Source: Pseudomonas sp. AB6
GTDB lineage: Bacteria; Pseudomonadota; Gammaproteobacteria; Pseudomonadales; Pseudomonadaceae
DNA length: 64,000 nucleotides
Assembly (NCBI RefSeq): GCF_034314105.1
Contig: NZ_JAVIWJ010000001.1
Coordinates: forward strand, 903,501-967,500
Direction of reading: 5' to 3'
Positions 56,693-64,000 of the stretch are shown one piece after another (position 1 is the first letter of the stretch; each line of letters opens with the position of its first letter). The notes beneath the pieces were generated by a model. The model was given only the letters and a program-made list of their open reading frames with translations. It ran no database searches and had not been told where the DNA came from. The position numbers and the translations under genes were made by a program.

Positions 56693-57495
56693 GGCTCTCA
56701 ATTAGCCACGAAACTACGTATCACTATGAAGACCAGGTCCGTGCCAGTATCCAATACCTGCGGCTAACGCCACACGACAGCGAACGCCAGCATGTACTCA
56801 GCTGGCAACTGACACTGCCACGCCCGGTGCGCGCGCAGGTAGATCCTTTCGGCAACATCCTCCATGTGCTGACGCTTGATGAGCCACACGAGGCAATTAT
56901 TATCGGCGCCCGTGGTCAGGTTGAAATCGACGAGAAAACTGAATCCGAACACGAAAGTCAATCGGCGCTGCCGTTCTTGCGTTTTACCCGCCTGACCGAA
57001 CCCGATGAAGCCATACGTGTCTTTGCCGCCATGCAATGCCAACAGCGTAAAGACCGCACAGCGCTGATCGATTTGATGCATGGCTTGAACCACTACATGA
57101 CATACACGCCCGGTTCGACTGAAGTCGATACCAGTGCCGCGGAGGCATTCGCCGGCAAAGCAGGTGTGTGTCAGGACCATACCCATGCATTTCTCGCCGG
57201 TGTTCGCAGCCTGGGCATCCCAGCGCGGTATGTGTCGGGCTACTTGTATAGCGAAGACAGCGAACACCTCGCCAGTCATGCCTGGGCAGAAGCCTGGATT
57301 GATGACGCCTGGTACAGTTTTGACGTTACCAATCAGCTGTCGCGACCTGAGCGTCACTTGAAGTTGGCTGTGGGTTTGGACTATCTGGATGCCTGCCCGG
57401 TACGGGGCATGCGCCGCGGCGGGGGTTGCGAGCAAATGCACGCCAAAGTATCAGTTTCGCCGATCCGCGCTACCCAGACGCAACAGCAAAGTTGA
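56689..57495 (+). CDS. Transglutaminase-like cysteine peptidase/amidase
   Basis: A 268-residue protein of the bacterial transglutaminase-like family. The N-terminal domain opens MRLSISHETTYHYEDQVRAS. The catalytic triad is visible: Cys in FAGKAGVCQDHTHAF, His in LASHAWAEAWI, and Asp in YSFDVTNQ. Overlaps the alpha-E gene (ATGA), so it is translationally coupled. It probably cleaves an amide bond in the product of the ATP-grasp partner, though this is inferred from gene association. Confidence 0.92.
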   Translation: MRLSISHETTYHYEDQVRASIQYLRLTPHDSERQHVLSWQLTLPRPVRAQVDPFGNILHVLTLDEPHEAIIIGARGQVEIDEKTESEHESQSALPFLRFTRLTEPDEAIRVFAAMQCQQRKDRTALIDLMHGLNHYMTYTPGSTEVDTSAAEAFAGKAGVCQDHTHAFLAGVRSLGIPARYVSGYLYSEDSEHLASHAWAEAWIDDAWYSFDVTNQLSRPERHLKLAVGLDYLDACPVRGMRRGGGCEQMHAKVSVSPIRATQTQQQS

Positions 57496-57611
57496 CGAAG
57501 CGGGGCGCCGTAGCGGCGCTCCTGTAGTCAATTGGCTTTACAATGAATAACCCAAAAAAGATATGAAGACCTCTGAGCCGGACTAAAGCATCGTCTTGGC
57601 ACAGCGGCGCA

Positions 57612-57707
57612 TTAGCCGAACAGACGGGTCATGTTCGGCAAGATCAAAACTAAGGTAGTGACGACGACGATAATCCCTGCTTGACGAATTTTTGAATACT
57701 TAAACAT
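57612..57707 (-). CDS. 31-residue single-helix membrane peptide
   Basis: From ATG 57707, with AAAAGG eight bases upstream. Opens MFKYSKIRQAG and continues with a membrane helix (IIVVVTTLVLILP), ending NMTRLFG. Basic N-terminus plus one helix suggests a small inner-membrane protein. It is not part of the cassette to its left and lies on the opposite strand. Function unknown. Confidence 0.55.
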   Translation of the reverse strand: MFKYSKIRQAGIIVVVTTLVLILPNMTRLFG

Positions 57708-58188
57708 AGCTGATGCCTTTTGTTGTTATTCCTGAGCGACAAAAGCTCACCGATTATTGAGCACTTTATTAATCGGATAGCTGGCAGAGGGGGTGCAGAA
57801 CAGGTGTCCCGGAAAGTCCGGCCACTCAAACGCGTGTTATCTTTTTTTTGCGTTCACCTGTTATAAAGGTAACCTTAGAGCCCACGGTCCACTTGACTTA
57901 GATTCATTTGGTTTGAATTAGTTTAGTTTTATCCAAAAAAGTAATGAGGCGGATTGCCATCTTTCTTTTCGGCCCTTGCTAGACACGTTTATCATTTTTT
58001 CAGCCTACTAGATAGTTGACTACCGTTCGTCCGGGTAAACAATTAATGATTTTAAGCGCGCTTAGGTCGTCGACTCACTGAACACCCTTTTTAGGGGCCA
58101 TTACACAAATAGCATCGGGGCTTGCCTTGAAGTGGTTATCCGAGGCAGGCTCTACGGCGCGCTATTGCCTTAATCGTTTGGGTATTTT
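57708..58188. other. AT-rich intergenic region (about 480 bases)
   Basis: Between the 31-residue peptide and the amidotransferase gene. It is richer in A and T than the genes around it, with several T-runs on the plus strand (57841-57850 and near 58000). I see no gene or RNA. It probably holds the promoters of both flanking genes. Confidence 0.5.
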
Positions 58189-58917
58189 ATGTCGTTACGC
58201 ATCTGCATTTTGGAAACTGATGTCCTGCGGCCGGAGCTGGTCGATCAATTTCAGGGTTATGGGCAAATGTTCGAACGGTTGTTTTCACAGCAGCCAGTTC
58301 CTGCAGCGTTCAGCACCTACAACGTCATGCAGGGTGTTTATCCTGCCGATGACGAACAGTTCGATGCGTACCTGGTGACGGGTAGCAAGGCTGATTCATT
58401 TGGCAGTGAGCCCTGGATTCAGACGCTGAAAATCTATCTGAGGCGGCGCTTCGAGCGCGGTGATAAGTTACTGGGTATCTGTTTTGGCCATCAATTATTA
58501 GCGTTGCTGCTGGGCGGTAAAAGTGAACGCGCAATCCAGGGCTGGGGCGTTGGCACTCATCGCTACGCGCTGGCTCCTGCCACACCGTGGATGACCCCTA
58601 TTATTGATGACCTGACATTGTTGATCAGTCATCAGGATCAGGTAACTGCACTCCCGGACAATGCTACGGTGATAGCCTCAAGTGAGTTTTGCCCGTTTGC
58701 CGCCTACCACATCAATCATCAGGTGCTGTGTTTTCAAGGCCACCCTGAATTTATCCATGATTATTCCCGTGCCTTACTGGACATCCGCCAGCAAGCGCTT
58801 GGCGAAGTTCTTTACAGCGACGCAATTGCCAGCTTGGAATTTGAGCATCAGGGCACAACAGTGGCTGAATGGATGATGCGCTTTGTGGCGCATAAAGTTG
58901 AGGTCGAAGACGTCTGA
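58189..58917 (+). CDS. Class I glutamine amidotransferase-like protein
   Basis: A 242-residue GATase1-fold enzyme. The nucleophile Cys is in LLGICFGHQLLALLLGG, and the His/Glu pair in CFQGHPEFIHDY. Such stand-alone proteins include gamma-glutamyl hydrolases (PuuD-like) and GMP-synthase-type amidotransferases without the synthase. The substrate is unknown. Start ATG 58189 follows an AT-rich leader with a poor ribosome-binding site. The long upstream gap suggests its own promoter. Confidence 0.87.
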   Translation: MSLRICILETDVLRPELVDQFQGYGQMFERLFSQQPVPAAFSTYNVMQGVYPADDEQFDAYLVTGSKADSFGSEPWIQTLKIYLRRRFERGDKLLGICFGHQLLALLLGGKSERAIQGWGVGTHRYALAPATPWMTPIIDDLTLLISHQDQVTALPDNATVIASSEFCPFAAYHINHQVLCFQGHPEFIHDYSRALLDIRQQALGEVLYSDAIASLEFEHQGTTVAEWMMRFVAHKVEVEDV

Positions 58918-59133
58918 AGCGTTTTAGTCATAATGGAAGGTGCGCCGGCGTAAAAATAACGTTGCAGGGATCGTCGAAGGCTGCGACGAATGCCTGGCAC
59001 CCGGCAGACCAATGCAAGTGTTAATGCAGGCGATCCAGGTATTTCTGTCTGAATCAGTTGGGGGATTATAAGACACTGCACAGGCGGAACTGCTCCACAG
59101 GAGTTGCGGCTGTTTAGGTCCTACTGCGCTGAG

Positions 59134-60105
59134 TTATAACCACCCCGACCGTTTGAAGCTGGCGTATAACCCGACGCACCCTGCCACGATGAACCCGAGC
59201 ACCGCGAAGTAGCCGTAGTGCCAGCTCAACTCGGGCATGTTCTGAAAATTCATTCCGTAGATCCCGGCAATTGCCGTCGGGAATGCCAAAATGGCTGCCC
59301 ATGCTGCAAACTTGCGTTGCACGATGCTTTGTCGGGAGGATTCCAGCAAAAGACCAATTTCAATGGTTTGGCTAGCGATGTCTCGCAGGTTGGCCAGATC
59401 TTCCATCTGGCGCGTGACATGAATTTCAACATCGCGAAAGTACGGGCGCATATTTTTGTCGATAAACGGAAAGGCCAGTTTCTGAAGTTCTTCACCGATC
59501 TCCACCATTGGCGCTACGTAGCGCCTTAATCGCAAGACATCACGCCGCAGGCTATGAATGCTGAGAATATCGGCTTCGTTAAGCACACCACCCACTACGC
59601 CATTTTCAAGTACGTCCAGTTCAGCATGGATCGCCTCGGTCACTGGCTGATAGCACTCAGTGACAAAATCCAGCAGCGCATATAACACGAAGTCCTCGCC
59701 GTGCTCCAAAAGCAATGGCCTTGCTTCACAGCGCTGACGAACCAGTCCATAGGATTTGGAGTGACCGTTGCGCGACGTGATGACATAACCTTTACCGGCA
59801 AAGATATGAGTTTCGATAAATTCAAGTTTGCCGTTCTCGCGGATCGGCGAGTAGGTCACGATAAAGAGCGCGTCACCAAAAGTTTCCAACTTGGGGCGGC
59901 TATGTTTTTCGAGGGCGTCTTCGATTGCCAGTTCGTGTAAATGAAACTGACGTTGCAACTTACTCAGTTCCTCAACGTTAGGTTGTTCCAGGCCAATCCA
60001 AACAAAATGCCCCGGCTTTGCGGCCCATTCGGCGCCCTCGTCAAGGGAGATATTGGCAACCTTTTTTCCGGCGCTGTAAACCGCAGCAGCAACGACTCGG
60101 CCCAT
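59134..60105 (-). CDS. corA: CorA-family Mg2+/Co2+ transporter
   Basis: A 323-residue pentameric divalent-metal channel. The N-terminal cytoplasmic domain (~1-260) is followed by two helices with the hallmark YGMN motif between them (GIYGMNFQNMPELSWHYGYF), ending in a basic tail (FKRSGWL). Start ATG 60105 is preceded by an AT-rich stretch. Pseudomonads often carry more than one CorA/ZntB-like protein, so Mg2+ is likely but not certain. Confidence 0.92.
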   Translation of the reverse strand: MGRVVAAAVYSAGKKVANISLDEGAEWAAKPGHFVWIGLEQPNVEELSKLQRQFHLHELAIEDALEKHSRPKLETFGDALFIVTYSPIRENGKLEFIETHIFAGKGYVITSRNGHSKSYGLVRQRCEARPLLLEHGEDFVLYALLDFVTECYQPVTEAIHAELDVLENGVVGGVLNEADILSIHSLRRDVLRLRRYVAPMVEIGEELQKLAFPFIDKNMRPYFRDVEIHVTRQMEDLANLRDIASQTIEIGLLLESSRQSIVQRKFAAWAAILAFPTAIAGIYGMNFQNMPELSWHYGYFAVLGFIVAGCVGLYASFKRSGWL

Positions 60106-60207
60106 GGTGGTATCACTTCTTATTTATAAGTGGCGGTGTATGGACCCTTAGCTTCAGGTGGCCCTCCTGATCAGAGTCAGTAAAGGTTTGCGAGTTCAAG
60201 TGCGTTG

Positions 60208-60233
60208 AAAGCCTGGCGCACGCCAGGCTTTTT
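60208..60233. terminator. Hairpin terminator after the crotonase gene
   Basis: AAAGCCTGGCG pairs with CGCCAGGCTTT around a 2-base loop, with T-rich sequence on both strands. It lies 12 bases beyond the stop of the leftward crotonase gene and 100 bases before the corA start. Confidence 0.8.
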
Positions 60234-60244
60234 CAATCAGGGAG

Positions 60245-60940
60245 CTATCCGACCACTGAGTGTTGCTGGTCCAGCTTGATGGACTCGTCCAGAGCGTCCA
60301 GCAAGGCTTTGCGCACTTTTAATTTGGTTTGCTTGTGAGCGATCATGTTGATCTTCTTTAACTGCGATGCAGCGGCTCGTGCGGTACGTTGCAGATCTTC
60401 GGCGCTGACCACTTTATCGAGGAAGCCCGCATCCACTGCACTTTTCGGGTCGAACATTTCGCCATTGATTACTGAGCGATGAAGCGCGGATTTACTCAGA
60501 CGGTCCCGCGCCAATTCAATGCCGGCATGGTGCATGGTCATGCCAATTTGTACTTCATTCAAACCAATGTTAAAGGGGCCGTCGACCCCGATGCGGTAGT
60601 CCACCGACAACAGCAGAAACGCGCCTTTGGCTATAGCGTGGCCGGGACAAGCAATGATCACCGGGAACGGGTGCGCCAGCAGTCGTCGTGCCAAACTCGA
60701 ACCAGCCGTGACCAAATTGATTGCGTTTACCGGGCCGGTCATCATGATCTTTAGGTCATACCCCCCCGAGAGAATGCCAGGTTGGCCGGTAATGATGACC
60801 ACGGCGCGGTCTTGCTCGGCTTGATCCAGTGCCGCGTTAAAGGCGGTGATCACCTCCGGGGATATTGCATTGACCTTGCCGTTACTCAGGGTCAGGGTGG
60901 CGATGCCGTCTTCCAGGCTGTACGAAATCAACTCACTCAT
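60245..60940 (-). CDS. Crotonase/enoyl-CoA hydratase-family protein
   Basis: A 231-residue crotonase-fold protein. The oxyanion-hole segments are GILSGGYDLKIM and PGHAIAKGAFLLLSVDYRIG. The usual catalytic Glu of hydratases at the second site is not clearly matched (NEVQIGMTMHHAG), so it may be an isomerase- or hydrolase-type member. It is a single gene followed by a terminator. Substrate is unknown. Confidence 0.87.
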   Translation of the reverse strand: MSELISYSLEDGIATLTLSNGKVNAISPEVITAFNAALDQAEQDRAVVIITGQPGILSGGYDLKIMMTGPVNAINLVTAGSSLARRLLAHPFPVIIACPGHAIAKGAFLLLSVDYRIGVDGPFNIGLNEVQIGMTMHHAGIELARDRLSKSALHRSVINGEMFDPKSAVDAGFLDKVVSAEDLQRTARAAASQLKKINMIAHKQTKLKVRKALLDALDESIKLDQQHSVVG

Positions 60941-61067
60941 GATGCCAATCCTTGTGTTGAAGACGGCTGACGTTACCCACCCGCAGCGCCCAGGTAAAGC
61001 GCTATGACTGACTGGTGAGTCAGGGTTGAAGTCGATGTCGTTAAATGCAGACGACAGCCCTGATGAC

Positions 61068-61361
61068 TCATTCCTGAATATCGTTCAACTCACAATATTC
61101 CGCCCAGTCCATTCCCAGCGTTTGGGCGACTTGGGTATGCGCTTCAAGACGCATGGCTTTCAACTGCTCAGGGTTTTCTGCGACCAACTGCAATGCCAGC
61201 TCCCAAGGTTCGATGCCTTGATCTTCGGCTTCGTCTTCGAACGCCCATTGAGTTTGCTGCTTTTGTTCCTCAGGGCTGAGGTCTTTTATCTCTTCCTGCA
61301 GGCCTGGGTTGGTGGTGATGTATTTCGCCAGTGCGGCTTCATTGAAGTCTAATGCGTCCAT
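61068..61361 (-). CDS. DUF6388-type small acidic protein
   Basis: A 97-residue acidic protein started at ATG 61361 (GGGAT upstream; the frame is open further 5'). Helical pattern: MDALDFNEAALAKYITTNPG, LQEEIKDLSPEEQKQQTQWA, and AMRLEAHTQVAQTLGMDWAE. The composition and length fit Pseudomonas proteins filed as DUF6388. Function unknown. Confidence 0.7.
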   Translation of the reverse strand: MDALDFNEAALAKYITTNPGLQEEIKDLSPEEQKQQTQWAFEDEAEDQGIEPWELALQLVAENPEQLKAMRLEAHTQVAQTLGMDWAEYCELNDIQE

Positions 61362-61555
61362 TTGTTTATCCCTTATGCACATTAACGTCGAGCCAAACGG
61401 CAACCGGGCGTAGATTACACCTCAAAGGGCACGGCCGAAATGCGAATGAAGGAAAGGGTGCGCGCATTTTTTGCTATCGAAAGTATTAATCCTATTTGGA
61501 TATTTAAGCGGGATTCACGTCCCCATAAACTGGAAGCCAGAGTGGAAGACATGTG

Positions 61556-61651
61556 ATGACAAATGAAAAATATGTCGCACTGTTTTCAGGCTTGGCAGTC
61601 ATTTGGCTTACAACGGCGTGGGTAGTAACTGATATGGCTCGCGCCGTTTGA
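61556..61651 (+). CDS. Second 31-residue single-helix membrane peptide
   Basis: Starts at ATG 61556 with GGAAG upstream. Reads MTNEKYVALFSG, then a membrane helix (LAVIWLTTAWVVT), ending DMARAV. It is followed 31 bases later by a strong terminator, which supports it being a real transcript. It is unrelated in sequence to the peptide at 57612. Function unknown. Confidence 0.6.
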   Translation: MTNEKYVALFSGLAVIWLTTAWVVTDMARAV

Positions 61652-61682
61652 ACCAGTGCAGGAGTTTACCCTGGAAGGTTGA

Positions 61683-61718
61683 AAACCCTGGTGCCTTCTT
61701 CGAAGCCCCAGGGTTTTT
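61683..61718 (+). terminator. Rho-independent terminator after the small membrane peptide
   Basis: AAACCCTGG pairs with CCAGGGTTT around a 16-base loop and ends in TTTTT. No other plus-strand gene ends close by. Confidence 0.85.
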
Positions 61719-61803
61719 GCTATGGAGTTACGAAATATTTTAGCGATGAAGAGTGTGCGCCGTGCGGTTTGATCTGCGGGTTCTTGAGGCCCTTTGTTGT
61801 CGC

Positions 61804-62730
61804 TCATCGGTTCCAACAATTCTGCATAAATTCAATGAAAACTCGCAGTTTGCGCGGTACGTGAATTCGGCTGGGGTAGTAGAGATAAAAGGCAGAGACG
61901 CTGGGCCACCAAGGTCCGAGCAAGGGCACTAGCTTGCCGCTGTCGATGTCCGGTTGAACCTGCGCTTCGAATGCGCAGCCAATTCCTGCACCGGCGCGTA
62001 TGGCTTGCATCAGTGTGTCAACGTCATTGGTAATTAGGGGCCCACGGGGTTGGAATGCTACGGCCTGACCTTTGTGATTGTAGTCCCAGCGGTATATTGC
62101 GCCGGTTAAACGGATGTTGAGGCAGCGGTGCTGGTCAAGGTCTTCAGGTTTGCGTGGATGTTCACGGCCAAGTAAGTAGCTGGGGGCTGCGACAGTGGCA
62201 ATGCGATGAGGGCCGCCTAGGGGGACAGCGACAACATCCTGGGCAAGGTTCTCGCCCACGCGTATACCCGCATCGAAGCCGCCTGCGACGACGTCCAATA
62301 GGGCGTTATCGCAATGGATCTCCACGGTGATGTCCGGGTAGGTATCGATAAACGCCAGCAAATGAGGCATTAGCAAAATGTCGGCAGCGGTGCGCGAGAG
62401 ATTGAGGCGCAGCAGCCCAGTGGGTTTGTCCCGCAACTCGTTGACATCTTCTATGGCTGAGGCCAATGCAGCTAGACCCGGTTGTGCTTGGTGAAGAAAT
62501 CGCTGACCTATTTCGGTAACTCCGACCCGCCGCGTCGAGCGTTCCAACAGCCGAACGCCAAGGCGCGCTTCAAAGTTACGTAAGGTTTGAGAAAGGGCAG
62601 ATGGTGATACCCCCATCTGCGCGGCCGCCTTAGTAAAACTCCCGTGTCTTGCTACTTGGGCAAATGCGGCGATACCCGGCAATAGCTCCGCAGGCAGGAC
62701 GCCATTGTGAAGCAGTGCTTCATACTGCAT
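61804..62730 (-). CDS. LysR-type transcription regulator
   Basis: A 308-residue regulator. The winged helix-turn-helix is at ~15-75 (FAQVARHGSFTKAAAQMGVS then PSALSQTLRNFEARLGVRLL). A substrate-binding-type effector domain (~105-300) ends with FYLYYPSRIHVPRKLRVFIE. It is divergent from an SDR gene across a 72-base gap, so it probably controls that gene. The inducer is unknown. Confidence 0.95.
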   Translation of the reverse strand: MQYEALLHNGVLPAELLPGIAAFAQVARHGSFTKAAAQMGVSPSALSQTLRNFEARLGVRLLERSTRRVGVTEIGQRFLHQAQPGLAALASAIEDVNELRDKPTGLLRLNLSRTAADILLMPHLLAFIDTYPDITVEIHCDNALLDVVAGGFDAGIRVGENLAQDVVAVPLGGPHRIATVAAPSYLLGREHPRKPEDLDQHRCLNIRLTGAIYRWDYNHKGQAVAFQPRGPLITNDVDTLMQAIRAGAGIGCAFEAQVQPDIDSGKLVPLLGPWWPSVSAFYLYYPSRIHVPRKLRVFIEFMQNCWNR

Positions 62731-62802
62731 GCCGTTGGCTCCGCTTATTCAATGATATGACCCAGCCTAACATGGCTGTTCAATTTCACAGGAGCAGTCC
62801 TT

Positions 62803-63543
62803 ATGAGTCATTTATCTGGAAAAGTCGCTATTGTCACAGGCTCCTCGAAGGGTATAGGTGCGGCTATCGCTGAGCGCTTGGCCGCTGATGGCGCCAAAGT
62901 TGTCGTCAATTACTCACGCAGCGCCGAAGACGCGGATAAAGTTGTGCAACGCATCGTCTCGACAGGTGGCGAAGCCTTTGCGTGCAGGGCTGACATTTCC
63001 AATCCGTCGGATATTGCGCCGTTGATTGAGGCCGCAGTCGGGGCGTTCGGGCGCCTGGATATTCTGATCAATAATGCGGGTGTGTATAAGCAGGACTCGC
63101 TTGAGGCGTTGAGTGCCGAAAGTTTCGATGAGCACTTCAACCTGAACGTACGCGGATTGCTGCTTACAACCCAAGCAGCCGCACGGGTAATGAAGGCCGG
63201 TTCGGTTATCGTCAATATCAGCTCGGGTCTGGCTCATAGCCCGTACCCAAGCGTACATGTGTATTGCGCCACCAAAGGCGCGGTAAACACATTGACCCGC
63301 TCTCTCGCTATGGAGTTGGGCCCCCGAGGCATACGCGTGGTTGGCATCGCGCCGGGGTTTGTGCACACGGAGGGTAATGCGGAATCGGCCAAAGGCATGG
63401 ATGAATTCTTTACCGCCAAGACCCCCATGGGGCGTGTGGGTAAACCCAAGGATATTGCGGCATCGGTGGCTTATGTGGTGTCTGAGGATGCCGCCTGGGT
63501 GACGGGCAATACCATCGATGTAGCGGGAGGGATGATTTTCTAG
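62803..63543 (+). CDS. SDR-family oxidoreductase
   Basis: A 246-residue short-chain dehydrogenase. Motifs are GSSKGIGAA, VVNYSRSAEDADK (basic after the second strand, suggesting NADPH), NNAG, the catalytic Ser in VNISSGLAHS, and YCATK. It ends with NTIDVAGGMIF. It has a strong ribosome-binding site (ACAGGAG). Its likely regulator is the divergent LysR protein. It closely resembles other 3-ketoacyl-reductase-like SDRs; substrate unknown. Confidence 0.93.
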   Translation: MSHLSGKVAIVTGSSKGIGAAIAERLAADGAKVVVNYSRSAEDADKVVQRIVSTGGEAFACRADISNPSDIAPLIEAAVGAFGRLDILINNAGVYKQDSLEALSAESFDEHFNLNVRGLLLTTQAAARVMKAGSVIVNISSGLAHSPYPSVHVYCATKGAVNTLTRSLAMELGPRGIRVVGIAPGFVHTEGNAESAKGMDEFFTAKTPMGRVGKPKDIAASVAYVVSEDAAWVTGNTIDVAGGMIF

Positions 63544-63639
63544 CATCAAGCAGCCTTCGGCCTATTAACGGCGTCATCGACTCTAGCTAAGGTCGATTAG
63601 GTAATGTCTCTAGTGTGCGGTTTTCAAAATAGCCCGCGC

Positions 63640-64000
63640 TCAATTGGCCTTAATAAAGTCCACAAATGCTCTAAGGGGAGAGGGCACGTAGCGGCGCCCT
63701 GGGTAATACAAAAATGGTCCGGTAAAGTTCTGCCACCAGGGCTCAAGTACTGGTTCCAGTACCCCAACGTCCAAGTAAGGCCGCAGCCAGTCCTCGAATA
63801 AGTAAACGATGCCCAAGCCGTCAATCGCAGCCTGTACCGCCAAGTCCACGGCACCTCCCACCCTGACAATCAACGGACCCGTGGGGTCGACGCGGAGAGT
63901 TTCGCCGTCACGTTCGTATTCCCAGGGTGGCATCGAGCCGCTGGGAAACTTGCCTCGCAGGCAGGCGTGATCGAGCAGGTCGCGAGGATGTTGGGGCCGA
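63640..64000 (-). CDS. LysR-type regulator, C-terminal part (runs off the window)
   Basis: The last ~120 residues of a LysR effector domain, reading from the right edge RPQHPRDLLDHACLRGKFPS, then ALDLAVQAA-like VGGAVDLAVQAAIDGLGIVY and WWQNFTGPFLYYPGRRYVPS. The 5' end lies beyond base 64000, so neither its start nor its DNA-binding domain is seen. It resembles the C-terminal half of the LysR gene at 61804. Confidence 0.88.
   Translation of the reverse strand, partial: RPQHPRDLLDHACLRGKFPSGSMPPWEYERDGETLRVDPTGPLIVRVGGAVDLAVQAAIDGLGIVYLFEDWLRPYLDVGVLEPVLEPWWQNFTGPFLYYPGRRYVPSPLRAFVDFIKAN

Overview
The window is a piece of a Pseudomonas chromosome. The basis is protein family content and gene order. 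The run folE, Smr protein, prmB, aroC, MFS gene, mtnB, mtnD, mtnC and later speE matches, from memory, the order in P. aeruginosa and relatives. DUF3509, DUF2897, DUF6388, PpnP and RraB-type small proteins are also typical. Most of the window is core or near-core genome on both strands. I found no insertion sequence, integrase, CRISPR array or rRNA. There is one tRNA gene.

Left part (1-20.9 kb): the start of a McpS-like chemoreceptor, a histidine-tailed EamA transporter beside a decayed CDF metal transporter, a hybrid histidine kinase, an MFS exporter, a DUF2252 protein, an MntH-type Nramp transporter, a stress-type protein and a single-domain trehalose synthase. A TauE/SafE permease, an alcohol dehydrogenase pseudogene and a RibD-like reductase follow. 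A small phage-like patch (two small DNA-binding proteins and two unknown proteins) abuts a tRNA-Ser(GGA). Then come an SDR gene, the tail of a lost LysR gene, a cysteine hydrolase-fold protein, ppnP and a DEDDh exonuclease.

Middle part (20.9-45.2 kb): a periplasmic binding protein, pyrF, two oxidoreductases, a mechanosensitive channel with a cyclic-nucleotide-binding-like domain, a class V aminotransferase, an LD-carboxypeptidase, a second chemoreceptor and BenE. A biosynthetic and housekeeping block follows: GST, LprI-like protein, glutaredoxin-like protein, folE, a tiny lipoprotein, Smr protein, prmB, aroC, and the methionine-salvage genes mtnB-mtnD-mtnC.

Most interesting part (45.2-47.4 kb): between mtnC and the DUF3509 gene sits a compact accessory module. 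It has a LuxR-type quorum-sensing regulator that keeps the usual acyl-homoserine-lactone pocket residues. It runs convergently into, and overlaps by 19 bp, an enzyme of the M29 aminopeptidase/NicX fold. Upstream of the enzyme, on its strand, is an unlisted 25-codon ORF with a good ribosome-binding site. A terminator-like hairpin separates that ORF from the enzyme, and a lux/las-box-like palindrome (CT-N12-AG) lies 74 bp upstream of the ORF. I read this as a quorum-controlled peptide-plus-enzyme operon with its own regulator. No LuxI synthase lies in the window. The function is not known to me.

Right part (47.4-64 kb): ankyrin-repeat protein, small proteins, speE, an LTA-synthase-like membrane sulfatase-fold enzyme, a RraB-domain protein, the linked ATP-grasp / alpha-E / transglutaminase cassette, a glutamine amidotransferase, CorA, a crotonase, two 31-residue membrane peptides not noted above, a divergent LysR-SDR pair, and a second LysR cut by the window end.
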